DNA of 64,000 bases, taken from assembly GCA_035048495.1 (NCBI GenBank), contig CM068545.1, positions 23,780,741 to 23,844,740 of the forward strand, read 5' to 3'. Below the pieces are notes generated by a model that saw only the letters and a list, made by a program, of their open reading frames with translations, did not search any database and was not told the origin of the DNA. Shown in pieces: positions 42,172 through 54,609 of the stretch. A program made the translations under genes and the position numbers. The number at the start of each line of letters is the position of its first letter. Position 1 is the first letter of the stretch. This DNA is from Euptelea pleiosperma. Its lineage: Eukaryota; Streptophyta; Magnoliopsida; Ranunculales; Eupteleaceae.

Positions 42172-43553
42172 TATGCCTTCTCTAAACACACACAGAGACA
42201 CAGAGTGACTCAATCTTCAAGAGAGAGAAGCAAAGGCTTTATTTATCAGAGTGTCTATTCGAAGAGCAAGAAGCTTGTTTTCCATTCCCATCTTGTGAGC
42301 TTGTTCTCTTCTTAATCAAAGCCAAGAGCTTGATCCTTTAGTCAGCTTAGGTTTTCCATTTCTATATTCAACCTAGTAAGTTTGAGTGTACTAGTGTGAC
42401 TCAACACCTTTTGAGCAACTTGGGGTTCAGGGTGTACTGAATCCTTCACTTTCTGCAAAGACGAGAGTGTTGAGAATTAAAATCGGAGGAGCCGATCGAC
42501 GGTAGGTTTGGGGTGTACCAAACTGAACAAGCAGATAAGGCTTCTTGGCTGAAAGGGTGCGCGTGGATTCGTGGCGTTGATTTAGAGGACGTGGACGCAT
42601 CGGCAGTAGGCCTTGGTTAAGGTTGGAAGCTGTATTTGCAACGGTGCTGCGTAGGTAACCTTTGTTTCATTTAACTTTTCAGTTAGTGATACTTTTCGTC
42701 TGGACGTGGTCCCGTAGTTTTTCTTTGGCTAAGGTTTCCATGTAAAAATCTCTTGTCTTGTGTGATTGTTTGTTTGTATTCCGCAATCTATCTTGATTAG
42801 ATCAAACGACAAAAAGACAATATACACGGAGGTATATTTGATTTGAGTTGGTTGTGATAATCTTTTATCAAACAACCAAGACATATGATTTTATCCCCTT
42901 ACCATCGACTAGTAAAATTGTGTAGGTATAATTAATTTTAAATACCTAATCAACCCCCCCTTCTAGGTATATTGAGTTAAAGAGAACGGACCGGTGAAAT
43001 TTCAAAAAGTGGGAGTGTTGAGAATTAAGATTGGAGCAACTGATCGACGGTAAGTTTGGGGTGTACGAAATTGAACAAGCGGACAAGGCTTCTTGGCTGG
43101 AAGGACGCGCGTGGATTCGTAGCATTGATTCAGAGGACGTGGACTCATCGGCAGTAGGCCTTGGCTAAGGTTGGAAGCTGTATTTGCAATGGTGCTGCGT
43201 AGATAACATTTGTTTCGTTTAACTTTTCAGTTAGTGATACTTTCCGTCTGGACGTGGTCTCGTAGTTTTTACTTCGCTAAGGTTTCCATGTAAAAATCTC
43301 TTGTCTTGTGTGATTGTTTATTTGTATTCCGTTATCTATCTTGATTAGACCAAATGATGAAAAGAAAATATACCACGGAGGTATATTCAATTTGAGTCGG
43401 TTGCCATAATCTTTTATCAAATAACTAAGACATGCGATTTTGTTCCCCTACCATAGACCAGTAAAACTTTGTAGGTATAATTAATTTTAAATACCTAATC
43501 AACCCCGCTTCTAGGTATATTGGATTAAAGAGAACGGACCGGTTGTTATTTCA

Positions 43554-43783
43554 CTTTTATGAAATAAAGAGTACTAATGTCATAAAAAAATTAGTAATCT
43601 TTTTAAGCAATGATACACTTGTAATTAAGTTTGAATTTTAAGGTATATTGGCTAGCAACTAGCCAAAATGTTTGACCATATTATGAAGTCTTATTGAGCT
43701 TGAAATTAGTAATTAATATCATTATTCTATGTATTTAATAGATCCAACCCTAGAGTCTAGCTCATAATTTTTCAATGAATGAA
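43554..43783. other. Spacer between nested LTR complex and next LTR
   Basis: AT-rich, with the CTTTT TSD at its start and the ATGAA TSD of the following solo LTR at 43779-43783. No gene. Confidence 0.5.
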
Positions 43784-45615
43784 TGTCACACCTCGAATCT
43801 GAGTACCTGAACCTGATCCGAACGCCCGTGGTTCGACCCATTTACCCTAAATTTAGGGTGTGATAAAAATAATTTTTTTAAAGGCACTCAAAATAATTCT
43901 TCAAGCTTACCATAATTCTTTATAAATCAAAACAAGAAACTTTTGTAAAAGCGTTTTGGTTAATTTAACCGTTTGATATATTTTTAGAATTTATTTTTTG
44001 CGATTTAACGGTATGGTACCCAAAATAAAAATTAAATTTATTTTTCACCAAAACAATTAGTCATGATCTCTATTACCTAGAAATTATTATAAGAAACTCT
44101 TGTAAAGACAATTAAGCTGAATCATTCATTTGATAGGTATTTAAAATTTATTTTTTACGATTAATTATAAATGATTAACTTTTGATCAATTTTTAAAGTT
44201 GGTAAAAAAAAAAATTATGATTCTATTCTATACTTCAAAAGAATCAACTGTTGTGAAGAAATCTTGTTCAAAAATAATATTTACTATTTTTAAAATTCAA
44301 ATACATTATAAAAATCTACTATAAAAAATTTATGCTGTAAAAACAATCTAATTGCTCAAAGTATAAAATCACAAATGCGCTACTAGTTAATCTAAAAACT
44401 CTTAGGTTCGTGATCTAATCAATCTAAAATTAAAAAATGCATATTTAAAGTATATTACATCAATTAAAATAATAAAAATTTGAAATCTCTTGGTAATCCT
44501 CTTTTGTTAGTTAGTCCCCTTCCTCTGTATTATTCTCATTAGAATCAACAAAATTTGAGATAGTGTATATAAGAGTGAGCCAAATGTTCACTTGGGTTTT
44601 TCACCCCAAAATAATATTAAACTAATACACGTTATACCAACATATTCACATTGATTAAATTGTCAAGCAATAACATAATGGTCGTAGTGAATGTTTTAAT
44701 AAAACTTAAAAATATCAATCTCATACAGATGGTCTTATTCTTCACTGGTACAGAGGGTCTTCCCAGGGTTTTTGGGTCTTTCACCCTAGAGAACTTATTC
44801 TTAACTTGCTTATCACTTCTGAACGTTAAATAAGAATGGTGTCTTTAACATGTAAAGAACTAATCACTGAAATGATAATATCTACACATGAGATCTCAAG
44901 TATAAAACAAGCTATTAACATTAGAATCGTGCAGATACTTAAAATAACAAGATTTATAATTTATCAATCAATACATGCTAATGAGTTCATAACTAGTATT
45001 GAAGGGATCATGAAAATGGTATTTACTTTAAACATTTGTTGATGCTTTGGAAGTATTCACAAAATCTAAAAACGATATATAAAGGAGATGGAGAAAAGTG
45101 AGGTGGGTGTATTCTTAAATATGAGAGGTGGCTAAGTTTTGGTGTAAGAGACTTTAAAGTTTCTCTTAAATTGATTATATGAGTAGATTTAGGATTTGGA
45201 TTTTTATAGATTTTTAGAAGATAAAATCTTGGCCATTAGATATAAAGTCAAAAATTATTTTTAAATTGAGATAAATTAGAGACTTGTTTATTTTCATAAA
45301 AATGAAAAGAATCTCTCAACCAAAACCCTAATTTTACAACCCATTAAAATGCTTATTTTAAGTTGGATATGTGATAAAAATGGACATCTATGTATCAACT
45401 AGGCTTTAATTAAGGTTATTTTTATGCATAAAAGTTTCTAAATTAGCCTTAAAGGCCCACCCTACTAATTTTACTCAAACAACAACATACAACCAAGCAT
45501 TAATACTTAATATTTATTACAAAATATCATTAACATAATTGAAATGAGAATTTAAATTTCTAAAATTCCCTGAAAAAGTTCAAGGTATTACAATGAAAAA
45601 GTTTAGGGTATTACA
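43784..45615 (-). mobile_element. Gypsy-type (Del/Tekay-like) solo LTR
   Basis: On the minus strand it runs from TGTAATACCCTAAAC to CGAGGTGTGACA. ATGAA is at 43779-43783 and at 45616-45620. The outer 23 bp are tandemly duplicated (TGTAATACC...TTTTTCAT twice), so an inner start at 45592 with ATGAA at 45593-45597 is equally possible. TGTAA(C/T)ACCC starts and GTGTGACA ends are typical of Del/Tekay LTRs. A relative lies at 61022-64000. ORFs of about 60 codons inside look fortuitous. Confidence 0.75.
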
Positions 45616-45639
45616 ATGAAAAGTTGATAAATTTGTTAT

Positions 45640-46580
45640 AAGTCAAGAGAGTTTGATAGTTTGAATGGTTGTGCATCAATTCTAGGTTGGGTATGTTTGG
45701 AACTTGGCGGAAAAAATTTAAAAAAATTTATATGTTAAATTCCCATACAAACAAACAAGTATACCTACACAACTAGAAGTTTTTTATTTTCATTGATTTT
45801 AAACAGTGTAGGATGTTCCTAAGGAGCAAAGATCATATAATATTTTATACTAATTATGATAAAATTGGGGGTATGATTTTGTAGTTATTACATGAATGAT
45901 GTAACTCAAGGTTGACATTTTCAACTGTCTTGTAGTTTATAAACAAACATGACCCAACTATGATCAATGTAGACAATTCAATAGTGGACCACCTTTTTGA
46001 TGAGCTCTAACTAAAAGGTGTTATGTAAAAATTTGTTATGCTAATTGTCTATTCAAGATTTAAAACTATCAAAATTGAGACTATTGGGAAAATAAATAAA
46101 ATTTGGTTTAATGTTTTGATATAATAAGAGAATAGAAAGTGAAGGTTGAGGACTTTAGCATATAGAAAAATGCAACAAACACAATCGATAGTCATGAGGA
46201 AAAAAAGAAAAGATAGAGTACGAAGAAAAAGAAAATTAATAAAAACAGAGATTTATGTGGTTTGATAGTGTGACTAGGTTAATGGGGAAACAACAACATG
46301 ATATCTTCTTCTTAACTAAAACTATCTTACTAAATGCCTCCCCAATGAAAACCCTAAAACCACAAAATACTCCCCGATAGTAGAATAAAATGGGAGAAGA
46401 AAAATAAACTTAACTGTTGAATGCGAAAAAAGAAAAAGAAAATTTACTTCTCCCACTTAAAGACTTATTTCTCCTCCAATGTATGCGAAAATGCACTTGA
46501 GAAATCACTTCCAAACACTACTAACTATTTGAAAAAACAAGCCCAAAATAGGTTTGACACCACAAGAACTTCACCTTTGT
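45640..46580 (-). mobile_element. Possible copia LTR relic
   Basis: TTTATGTGGTTTGATAGTGTG and AACAACAACATGATATCTTC near 46250-46310 resemble LTR sequence of other copia lineages. The position beyond the RNase H end of the adjacent minus-strand copia fragment fits a 3' LTR. Boundaries not found. Confidence 0.35.
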
Positions 46581-46589
46581 AGTGTACTC

Positions 46590-47110
46590 GTAAGCATATA
46601 TGCAAGATTGTATGAATTTTCTACAAAAAAATTTGTTCGTCATCCATAACGTTATGAACATAGTAATATTTTATGATGATATGCTTCGTCTGAGAGTGAA
46701 ATGCTAGATTTCCACCAAATTCAACACACTCTAACTATCACAATAGAATGATACTATATGATATATGCTTTTAAATCATTGGGCAACCTTTTCAGCCATT
46801 TAACTTTTTTACATGTATAAGTAGCTGACATGTATTCGACTTTCATTGTAGATAGGGTTATCATAAATTTTGAACCTCGATATTCCACCAATTGCATTAC
46901 TTGCCTAACAAAAAAAGTAAGTACTAGTAGGCAATTTTTTTTATCTCTAGCACCTATAAAGTGTGTTTTTACAAATTCAACTAACCAAAAATCTTTGCCA
47001 ATATAACAAAGGAAGAATCCCCTCAAACAAAATAGGATTCACTTCATAGTAGTGCAATGATTTCTACCAAGATTCGCAATGTACTTACTACTTCCACTAC
47101 TTGTGTAATG
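46590..47110 (-). pseudogene. Copia RT C-terminus and RNase H remnant
   Basis: Minus-strand translation shows, with stops, peptides aligning to copia reverse transcriptase/RNase H in order. KYIANLGRNHC with ILFCLRG corresponds to the usual 'NPGxxHWxAVKxILRYLxGT' block. ITLSTMKVEYMSATYTCKKVKWLKRL corresponds to 'ALSSTEAEYxAxxxAxxExxWLRxL', and FHSQTKHIIIKYYYV to 'FHxRTKHIxxxYHxIRE'. Acidic catalytic residues are partly lost and the frame has stops near 46740. The solo LTR at 47163 inserted next to its N-terminal side. Confidence 0.8.
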
Positions 47111-47162
47111 TCCAATTTCGTACACAACAGAGAGAAAGATAAGTCTCCTTACTAGATATGAA

Positions 47163-49613
47163 TGATATTCGCTTAAAAGTGCGTATTTTCCATTGTTATC
47201 TTCTAAGCGTTTTCACACTCTCCTACGTTAAAATGCTCTATTTATCTACTTTTCTATGTAAGAGTCTCTTTTGTTGCGTAGAACACACTTTTCTGGACGA
47301 AATGGTATATTTGCATGCATTAAACATATTTTCGGAAGTCTAGACATGAAGTCATTCTGATAGAGTCTCATTACGCGCTTCTTCTGTCGTAGGAAATCCC
47401 GATGGGATAATTCTCGAGACTTGCGAGCCCACATCGATCAGGAAAGCCCATTATCAAAGCTTAAAGAGCCCACATGCTATGACTAGAAGATATGGGCCAA
47501 ATATGGGCTGAATAAGATGACCAAAAAGCCAGCCCAAAGAACGAAGAGAGCAAGAGAGCCAATGATCAAGAGACAGACCAAAGCGTTTAAAGCCACATGA
47601 GTCAGCAAGGAATGCTAGTCTACTCTACTGGAGAAGCGTGAGGATGGTCACAGTGAAGACCAGGGTTCCAGACCTTCTGCCAATACTTTTATCTCCATTT
47701 TCTGATATTTTCTTCCTCATCTCTCCTTATTCTCTCTCTCTTCATCTCTCGATCCTCGAATCTACTGACCTAACCCTAGAACTCCTGCCCATTAGCTCTA
47801 TCTCATCTCCCTTAGCTTTCTGACCGTTGGATCTTCAATCGGACCGTTGGATCTTCCACCGGACCGTTGGATCTCTCTAGATCCGTCGATCTACCAATCT
47901 GGGTCCCAATCAGGTCACCATCCATCCGATCGCCATCAGATTGTTTGTCACATCATCTTGTGAGACGATGGACATCATCAATCCATGTGGGCCAGTAGCT
48001 GGGCCCATCATCATCGACCCGTTGTCTGACCATTTAGTGGACCCCGTGAATTTCAAAATAATTTCAATTAAATTTTAAAAAATGGGGGGTCCACTAAATG
48101 GAGAAATTCACCAAAGAAAAGTAGGGTTTTACTTTAAAAAAAAAAAATTATTTTTCTTATTTTTTATTTTTGAAAAATACCCTATTTCCATTAAAGGAAA
48201 TAGGGAGCTTTAAAAGGGGAAGGAGAAGTATTCGTTTGAACCCTAATCCCCCTCCTATCTCTTTCTCTCCTCCCCCAAAATATTTTCAAACATTTTCCTC
48301 TTCTCCTTCTCCTTCTTTTTCTTCTTTCTCTTCCTCCTCTTCTTCATCTTCTTCATATCTTCGCCGGAGTTGCCTACAACTCCGGCCGTCTGGTAAGGCT
48401 TCCTCCTCCTCCTCTTCTTCTTCTTCTTCTTCTTCTTCTTCTCTCCTCTGTCTTCTTCTTCTTGTTTTTTTTTTCTCTTCTTGTTCCTCTTCACGTCCTC
48501 ACCGGAGTTGCAAGCTGCAACTCCGGTCGCCATCGCATCGGCGCCTCTTGCAGCACCACATCAACACCAGCAGCACTGCCTAACCCTCATCGTTGCTGCC
48601 TTCTCCAGCTGCCCACCCCACTGGTCATCTCCTCCATCACCAACGTCTTGGTCCGCCACCATCCACCTCGCTGCCTTTGTGCATCCAACGGTGTTGCAAC
48701 ATCCTCTTGACCACTATCTTCACAGCCTGCAAGAGAGCAGGCCGTTAGCTCCTCAAGAGCCATCGATCAGCGATCTTCCAAGCACCAACCGCAGATCTGC
48801 TCCTCCCTTGCACCGTTCGATAGCACACATGGAGCGCCCATGATCGTCTCCCAACCGCTCAACTTGCAAGACGTTGCTGCCTCTCCTTGCATGTCCCACC
48901 ACGCTGGCCAAAGCCTTCCTTCCTAGCCACCATCTTCACCACTCAATACCACACCCAGCAACCACTTCTAGTGGTCTCTTTTGGATGGTCAGCAACTCAC
49001 CCCAAGTGCACCGGATCCCTCAAGCCATCACCTATCTCCACATTAACGGCCAACAAGCACCACTCTTTACATGTACCTTCTTCTTGGTCATTTTCACCAT
49101 TTGCATGCATCCTTTCACTTGGCCGAGCCATTGACCGCTTCTCTCCATGGGTAAGTTCAAGTTTTCTCACTCTAGGTTTCGTTTCTCTCTCTTCTCACCC
49201 CTCTCTCTCTCTCTCTCTAGAGTTTAATTAGTTTGCTATTTTTTTTAGATAGATTTTCATTTAAACAATTGTCGGTTATTATTTCTTTCAATCAATAAAG
49301 TGTTATTTTAAATTTCTTAGTTTATGTTTAGTGTTTTCGTTAATGCATGTGGGAAATTCTCTCTAAAATAATCTCATCAAAAGCATGTTTTAATCTTGAT
49401 CTCTCCACCATTCTCACCTTACCATATTCTCTAGCAATTTTCATGTTCTGTTGTTCTGATAATGCACTAATTCCTAACCCGAGTGCGGATTCGACATCCG
49501 ACATGAGCCACTATGCAAAACTGCTCATTTTACAGGTTAAATGTCTCGGATAAATTAAAAATGTGTTGAAACTGGGGTTTTCGATTCGACGACACGGAAA
49601 AACCCTAGTTTCA
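47163..49613 (+). mobile_element. Solo LTR of the 3-kb gypsy family (2,451 bp)
   Basis: It starts TGATATTCGCTTAAAAG and ends AACCCTAGTTTCA. The TSD ATGAA is at 47158-47162 and 49614-49618. Two hairpins: GCCGGAGTTG/CAACTCCGGC with a CCTA loop (48363-48386) and ACCGGAGTTGCA/TGCAACTCCGGT with a 3-base spacer (48501-48527). It also contains (TCC)n/(CTT)n at 48400-48445 and (CT)n at 49197-49220. No ORF here is supported as a gene. Confidence 0.92.
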
Positions 49614-49618
49614 ATGAA

Positions 49619-50944
49619 TATGATACTCAAGACGTATGTATTCTTCTATGCTAGGAGACCGATTTAAAGAATTTTAATTTAGAAGAAATGGGGTATTTAT
49701 TAGTTTAACATTCTACATATTGAAAAGGCACAAAACCTTCTCCACATAATTTTTTTGAGTCATTCAAACTTTCAAAAGTGTACTCCTATGAGCACCAATA
49801 TTGCTTGACTAATTTGACACTTTTGTTTCTTATAGCTAAAAAGTAATCTCACTCATCTCATTCCTCCCCATAAAGATTCCACTCAGCTGCCATCACTTTG
49901 GCTGCAAGAGGGGAATGATTAAGTGAAATCTCGACATCTTGTTTGTAAACGAGAAGTAATAGCCCAGAACATTCTAGGGCATTCTAACAATATTACTACT
50001 CAAGGTAGTTTAGTAACTTCACAACTTAGTAAGCATGAATCATAACTGTTAGGCCTACCACATAGTGGGGGTTGATTTTGATGCCTACCTGTGTTTTTTA
50101 TTTGTTGATTTAACAACTTTTTTTGCATTAGTTTATGTTTGTCATAGCTGTAGATTTTTTAACCTAAGCTTTAATTGAAAAATTGCATTTTATTTAAGTG
50201 ACATACAGTTAGTCTATTTGTAATATACTTGGGTGTATGTCAGTACACCTTACACCATTATTCTAGAATACTTGATGACTAGACTAATTCTTTTAATTAT
50301 TAAAGAAAAATATTTAATTAGTTGTATGCCACATAAGCATAATGGGATTAATTATACAAGAAAATGACTAAGGAAATTAGTGTTTGACTTTACAAACTTG
50401 ATGTTCAAGCCAATATACTTCTTGAACCTATAGCCGTCCCCCTCTCATTGTGTCTCTCGACTTTGAGAGAAAACTCTCCCAAGCCATCCCTCCTTATATG
50501 TGTATGTGTGATGTCCCTCTTCTCTAGGTGGAAATCCCAGCCCTTGTGCAAGTGTGCTACCCCCTCTCCCCTTGAACGAAAAACCTAGCCATCCCTAACC
50601 TTATTGCCACCTCTTTCCTTTGTAAAGAACCTAAACCGATTTACCCCTTGCATCTAGGGCTATCATTGGCCAGGCCAGGGTAAGGCCTAGCCCAACCCTT
50701 ACATATAAGGGTGAGGTGCTAGTCCAGCCCTAGCCATTAGAGGGCTTCCATTGGCCAAGCCTTGTCCCTACCTTCAAGGGCTAGGGTTGGGCCAGGGCCT
50801 ACAAGAACAACATTAAGAAATATAAACTTTTTTAAGTATACAAAAGTGCATAGATGCTTGTTCCATAAAATTTGAGTTAGAATTATCACATGTCATGGAC
50901 AAGAATCTGTTGAAATCTATGCTTTGGACAAAAAATATAATTAA
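49619..50944. other. No recognisable gene
   Basis: AT-rich. 50640-50810 contains GGGCTAGGGTTGGGCCAGGG and inverted relatives (GGCCAGGCCAGGG, CCTAGCCCAACCC), a loose imperfect palindrome. No supported ORF. Confidence 0.4.
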
Positions 50945-52004
50945 TTTATATTGTAGGGAATATTTTCATATTCTATGATGATACTTAAGAATATTTTCAT
51001 TGTAAGGAAATCTATGCTTTCTTCATTTTCCGACAAGTGACGACATCAAACTCCACGAGCAGATAAGTATCTTGACCAATAGATTAACTACACATTAGCA
51101 TCTACATGACAGGTGCCACTTGGCAACAGATCTGATCATTACTAAAATTCTCGCCACTTTCTTATTCAAATATCTACCATGTAAGCTGTCACATAAACTA
51201 TTTCAGATCTAACTGAATGGAGGAGGTTCAGATGCAATAAGAAGAGGTTGGGTCAGACAAGATTCTTTCGAGATTGGATCTAACCAACGAGAAGTGGACA
51301 CATGGGATATGAGATATGTCATTCAGAAGCTATAAATATACTACATCCAGAATAGGAAAAAGGGATCTTGATATTGTGTGGGATAGATCAGATATGTTTC
51401 CCCCATAGTTACTTTTTGTGGTTATACTCTGTTTGTTTTATTTCTCTATTTGTACCAGAGTTTAAACCTTGATGATATATATAGACCTTGCTTATTGTTG
51501 TTTTATTTTTATCTCTATATTTCATCTTTTGTGATAATTACACCTGTTCTTTACTAATTATGTCTTTGTATGTTAGTTATTTACTTAACTTTTTCTGTAC
51601 CTTTGTCATTCTATGACAAAAATGGGAAGAGAAAATAAAAGAGTTAAACAAGTGGATGCATGAGATAGGATGAAAGAAATTTAGGGGAGAAATTTTTTAT
51701 ACCTTATTGAAAATATTTGTTATTTTTTCTCATTTCTTTAACCTTGTCTGATAGTATATGCTTAACGATGTGCATTTATTCAAATCACTCACTACACTTT
51801 GAATTCTTATTTTTTACCAATGATATTACATGGTATGTGATGTTGGTGGTTATGCAGAAAACAGATCAAAGTCATATTCAATATCTATTTATCTTTCTCT
51901 AAGTGTATGTGAGAAAGTAAGTGACTCATGTAAAGGGTTGGGATATAATTATATATTTTTGTTTTACTCTTTCTATGATAAATGTTTTTTGTCGGAGAAT
52001 TACC
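50945..52004 (+). mobile_element. Probable non-coding copia interior, with possible LTR-like start
   Basis: TGTAGGGAATATTTTCATAT at about 50956 resembles the copia-like LTR start. It is followed by a CTATAAATATAC box near 51330. The segment ends directly at the polypurine tract of the 52017 LTR, so its end must be internal sequence of that element. No RT, integrase or gag can be read. Confidence 0.4.
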
Positions 52005-52123
52005 AAAAGGGGAGATTATAAGGATTATTTTTATATTTAATTTGGCTTAATTCTGTTTGACATAAAAACATAAGTGTAATCGTTTCCTATGAGTACTAGT
52101 GTAGCATTGAGAGGTTGTGGTAC

Positions 52124-54609
52124 TGATATTCGCTCAAAAATGCTATTTAAAATAACTATTCTTCTAGCGTTATCGCACTCTCCTACGTAAAACTGCTCTA
52201 TTTATCCACTTTTCTACGTAAGAGTCTTTTTGTTGCGTAGAACACACTTTTTTAGATGAAATGGTATATTTGCATGCATTAAACACATTTTTGGAAGTCT
52301 AGATATTAAGCCGTTCTGATAAAGTCTGATTACGCGCTTTTCGTTATTGCAGGAAATCCGAATCGGATAATTCTCGAGATTTGAACCCAACGATCGACCA
52401 CAAGAATCTCTGTCAATTCTACAAGTAATCTGGTGTTGATCTAATGGGCCTACCTTGTACAGGATCCTATCAGGAAGATCCTCAAGATCCGGAACACTTG
52501 GCCCGATGAGAAGCATGAAAGAAAGCCAGTGGACACACAAGATAGATATCCAACTTGACAGACTTATTGGTGGGCTAAGATGTCAGGCAACAGATTCAAG
52601 CCTCAATGCTAAGCCAAAAGACTAGACCAAGGTGATCAAAAGATGTAGACAACAGTCCAAGGAAAGTGTAGCCAATTGATGACATGGCACAAAGGCATGG
52701 GAATCTCAACATGTGAGAAGATGAACGGGGGACTAAGATACGACAAAAAAAAATGAATCATGTGAGCAAGTAAGGAGAATGCATGAAGGAAGGGTGGACA
52801 GTGGAGTTCAAAAGAAAGAGGAGGGCAATTCGGGAAAAGCAACCGGAGGGCAAAATAGTCTAAAGAATGGAGAAAATCTCTCCTATTTAGTGGGTCAAAC
52901 CCTAAAGACTCATTCTCTCTCCCTTCCACATCTCTCCCTCTTGATCTCTTCTCCACGTTGGGGAAAAGTGGAAAACGTCTCTTCTTGAGCTGTCTCCCCC
53001 AAGCCGTCAGCCTCTCCTCCACGCCCAATTCAAAAACGCCCCCATCCTTTACCGTCTTCTTCTCTTCCCCACGCTCTACAACCTTCACTGCCGAAGTTGC
53101 AGGTCTGCAACTCCGGCAAAACCAACAAAAGCTCAAAAAAAAAAAAAACAAAGAAAAAAAACCAGAAAAGAAGAAGATAAGAAAAGAAGAGGAGAGGATC
53201 ACCCCTACCTGATTACCGCCCTTGCTCCTCCACGTTTTTGCAAAAAAAAACACCAAGCCGTCACCCCCATTAACGCCCCACCGGAGTTGCATCCTGCAAC
53301 TCCGGTCACTACGTCACCAACTCCACCGCCTACTCCTTCATCTTCTCCTCCTTTTCCCCAGCACGCCACTGCCTGCGCCTTCACCTCGCCCAGCAACTCC
53401 TCCCTGGTCCATCCTCTTCATATTCACGATCTGCCTCTCCTCCATTGGACGTACCAGCAAACCCACCGTCATCTTTTTCTCCGGGCATCCACCATTAAGA
53501 ACCAGCCACCCTTTCCATCATTTTGTTGCAGCGCTTCCTCCTCTGCAACTCAGCTTAGCTCCTCTACCAGCAAAGTTCACAGCCTACAACTTTGCAGGCC
53601 ATCTCCTTCCTCCCTCCAATTTGCTGCTGATTCTTCTTGACCGGAGTTGCAACCTGCAACTCCGGCAGCCTCCATTAAAATAGGCTGAGATCCTCCACTT
53701 CACTGCCATCTCTCTTCTACTCTTTTCCACGGCTCCCTCTCCAAGCAGCCACTCACTTTGCCACCATCCTCAACCAGGCGATTATCCTTCACCATTTCTT
53801 GAAGAGAAATGAGAAAAAAAAAAAGAAAAAGAAAAGAGGGAAAGAAGAAGAGAAGTTAAGATAGGGAGGAAATCGTCAGGCTCCTCCCCATCTGCCTCAC
53901 CGTCACGCCCCCACTAGTTGCCGCCCGGAAAAGCATTGCTGCCATTTTCACCGCCCAACTCACCACTTCACCAGCCACAACTTCACCTTTGCAGCATGCT
54001 ACGATCCTACGGCAACAACTCCATCTCTCACGTTCTCGAGTTCCACCATCATCATCTTCCATCATGATCGAATATCATCTCCAGCCATTTTTACCATCGG
54101 TAAGTTTCCCATGGGTAATTCACCCTCTTTCTCTAGTTTCTCTCTTTATAATAGGTTTCTCTCTCCTTTTCTTTTAGACTCTCTCTCTACTTTCTCTCCT
54201 ACCATAGTAATTTCCCTTCTAGGCTAATTTTTGATGGCTTTCTAAGTTAATTTCTTCAGTCAAATTTAGTTTAATTTATTTTGTAATCACTCGTTGATAA
54301 TTAATAAAGTTGATATTTCGCATTTCTTATTTTGCTTTTATGGTTCTTTATTGGTTGAGTAATTTTTCTATCTACAAATCACCAAAATATGTTTTCAATC
54401 ACTCCATCATTCTCACCCCATCAATTCCAAGCAACAAGTCCATCATTTTATGTTCTTTACGCGTGCTAACTAACCCCGAGTGCGGATCGACATCCGACAC
54501 TTCCACTATGCGAGAATTGTTAATTTTTGCAGAAAAAGAACCGGATAAATTACAAATGTGTTGATTCTAGGGTTTCCGTAACCAACGACGAAGAAAAACC
54601 CTATTTTCA
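52124..54609 (+). mobile_element. Second solo LTR of the 3-kb gypsy family (2,486 bp)
   Basis: It starts TGATATTCGCTCAAAAATG and ends AACCCTATTTTCA. The TSD GGTAC is at 52119-52123 and 54610-54614, and the host LTR resumes in register (GGTACGCACATG). Three hairpins: 53090-53117 (one arm mismatch), 53280-53306 and 53640-53665. ORFs of 153 and 218 codons overlap in opposite strands in the compositionally biased centre and are not supported as genes. Confidence 0.93.

Larger units (their letters stand above)
29824..43004 (+). mobile_element. Inner copia-like solo LTR, interrupted by gypsy element
   Basis: It starts TGTAAGGAATATTTTT at 29824 and ends GGTGAAATTTCA at 43004. The TSD AAAAG is at 29819-29823 and 43005-43009. 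After removing 30636-42176 it is about 1,640 bp, close to the outer copy. It contains its own palindrome array and a TATAAATA box at 30614-30621. The outer LTR resumes exactly at 43010 with GGGAGTGTTGAGAATTAAGA. Confidence 0.92.
28695..43553 (+). mobile_element. Outer copia-like solo LTR, interrupted by inner LTR and gypsy element
   Basis: The LTR starts TGTAATGAATATTTTC at 28695 and ends GTTGTTATTTCA at 43553. The TSD CTTTT is at 28690-28694 and 43554-43558. After removing the insertion (29824-43009) it is about 1,673 bp. It contains the palindrome array, a TATAAATA at 29525-29532, and a tail with CTAATCAACCCCGCTTCTAGG, as in copia-type LTRs. Own matching TSDs with no internal region mean a solo LTR. 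A copia class is inferred from the LTR sequence style and from the polypurine tract preceding the related LTR at 52017. Confidence 0.9.

Noticed and set aside
48170..48583. 137-codon Ser-rich ORF
   Set aside because: Produced by TCC/CTT microsatellite within a solo LTR.
43779..49618. Same 5-bp TSD (ATGAA) at two different solo LTRs as a sign of one composite element
   Set aside because: The LTRs belong to different families and opposite orientations, and each is closed by its own pair. A 5-bp match by chance is acceptable.
52636..53683. ORFs of 218 (minus) and 153 (plus) codons
   Set aside because: They overlap on opposite strands in the compositionally biased centre of a solo LTR, with no domain.
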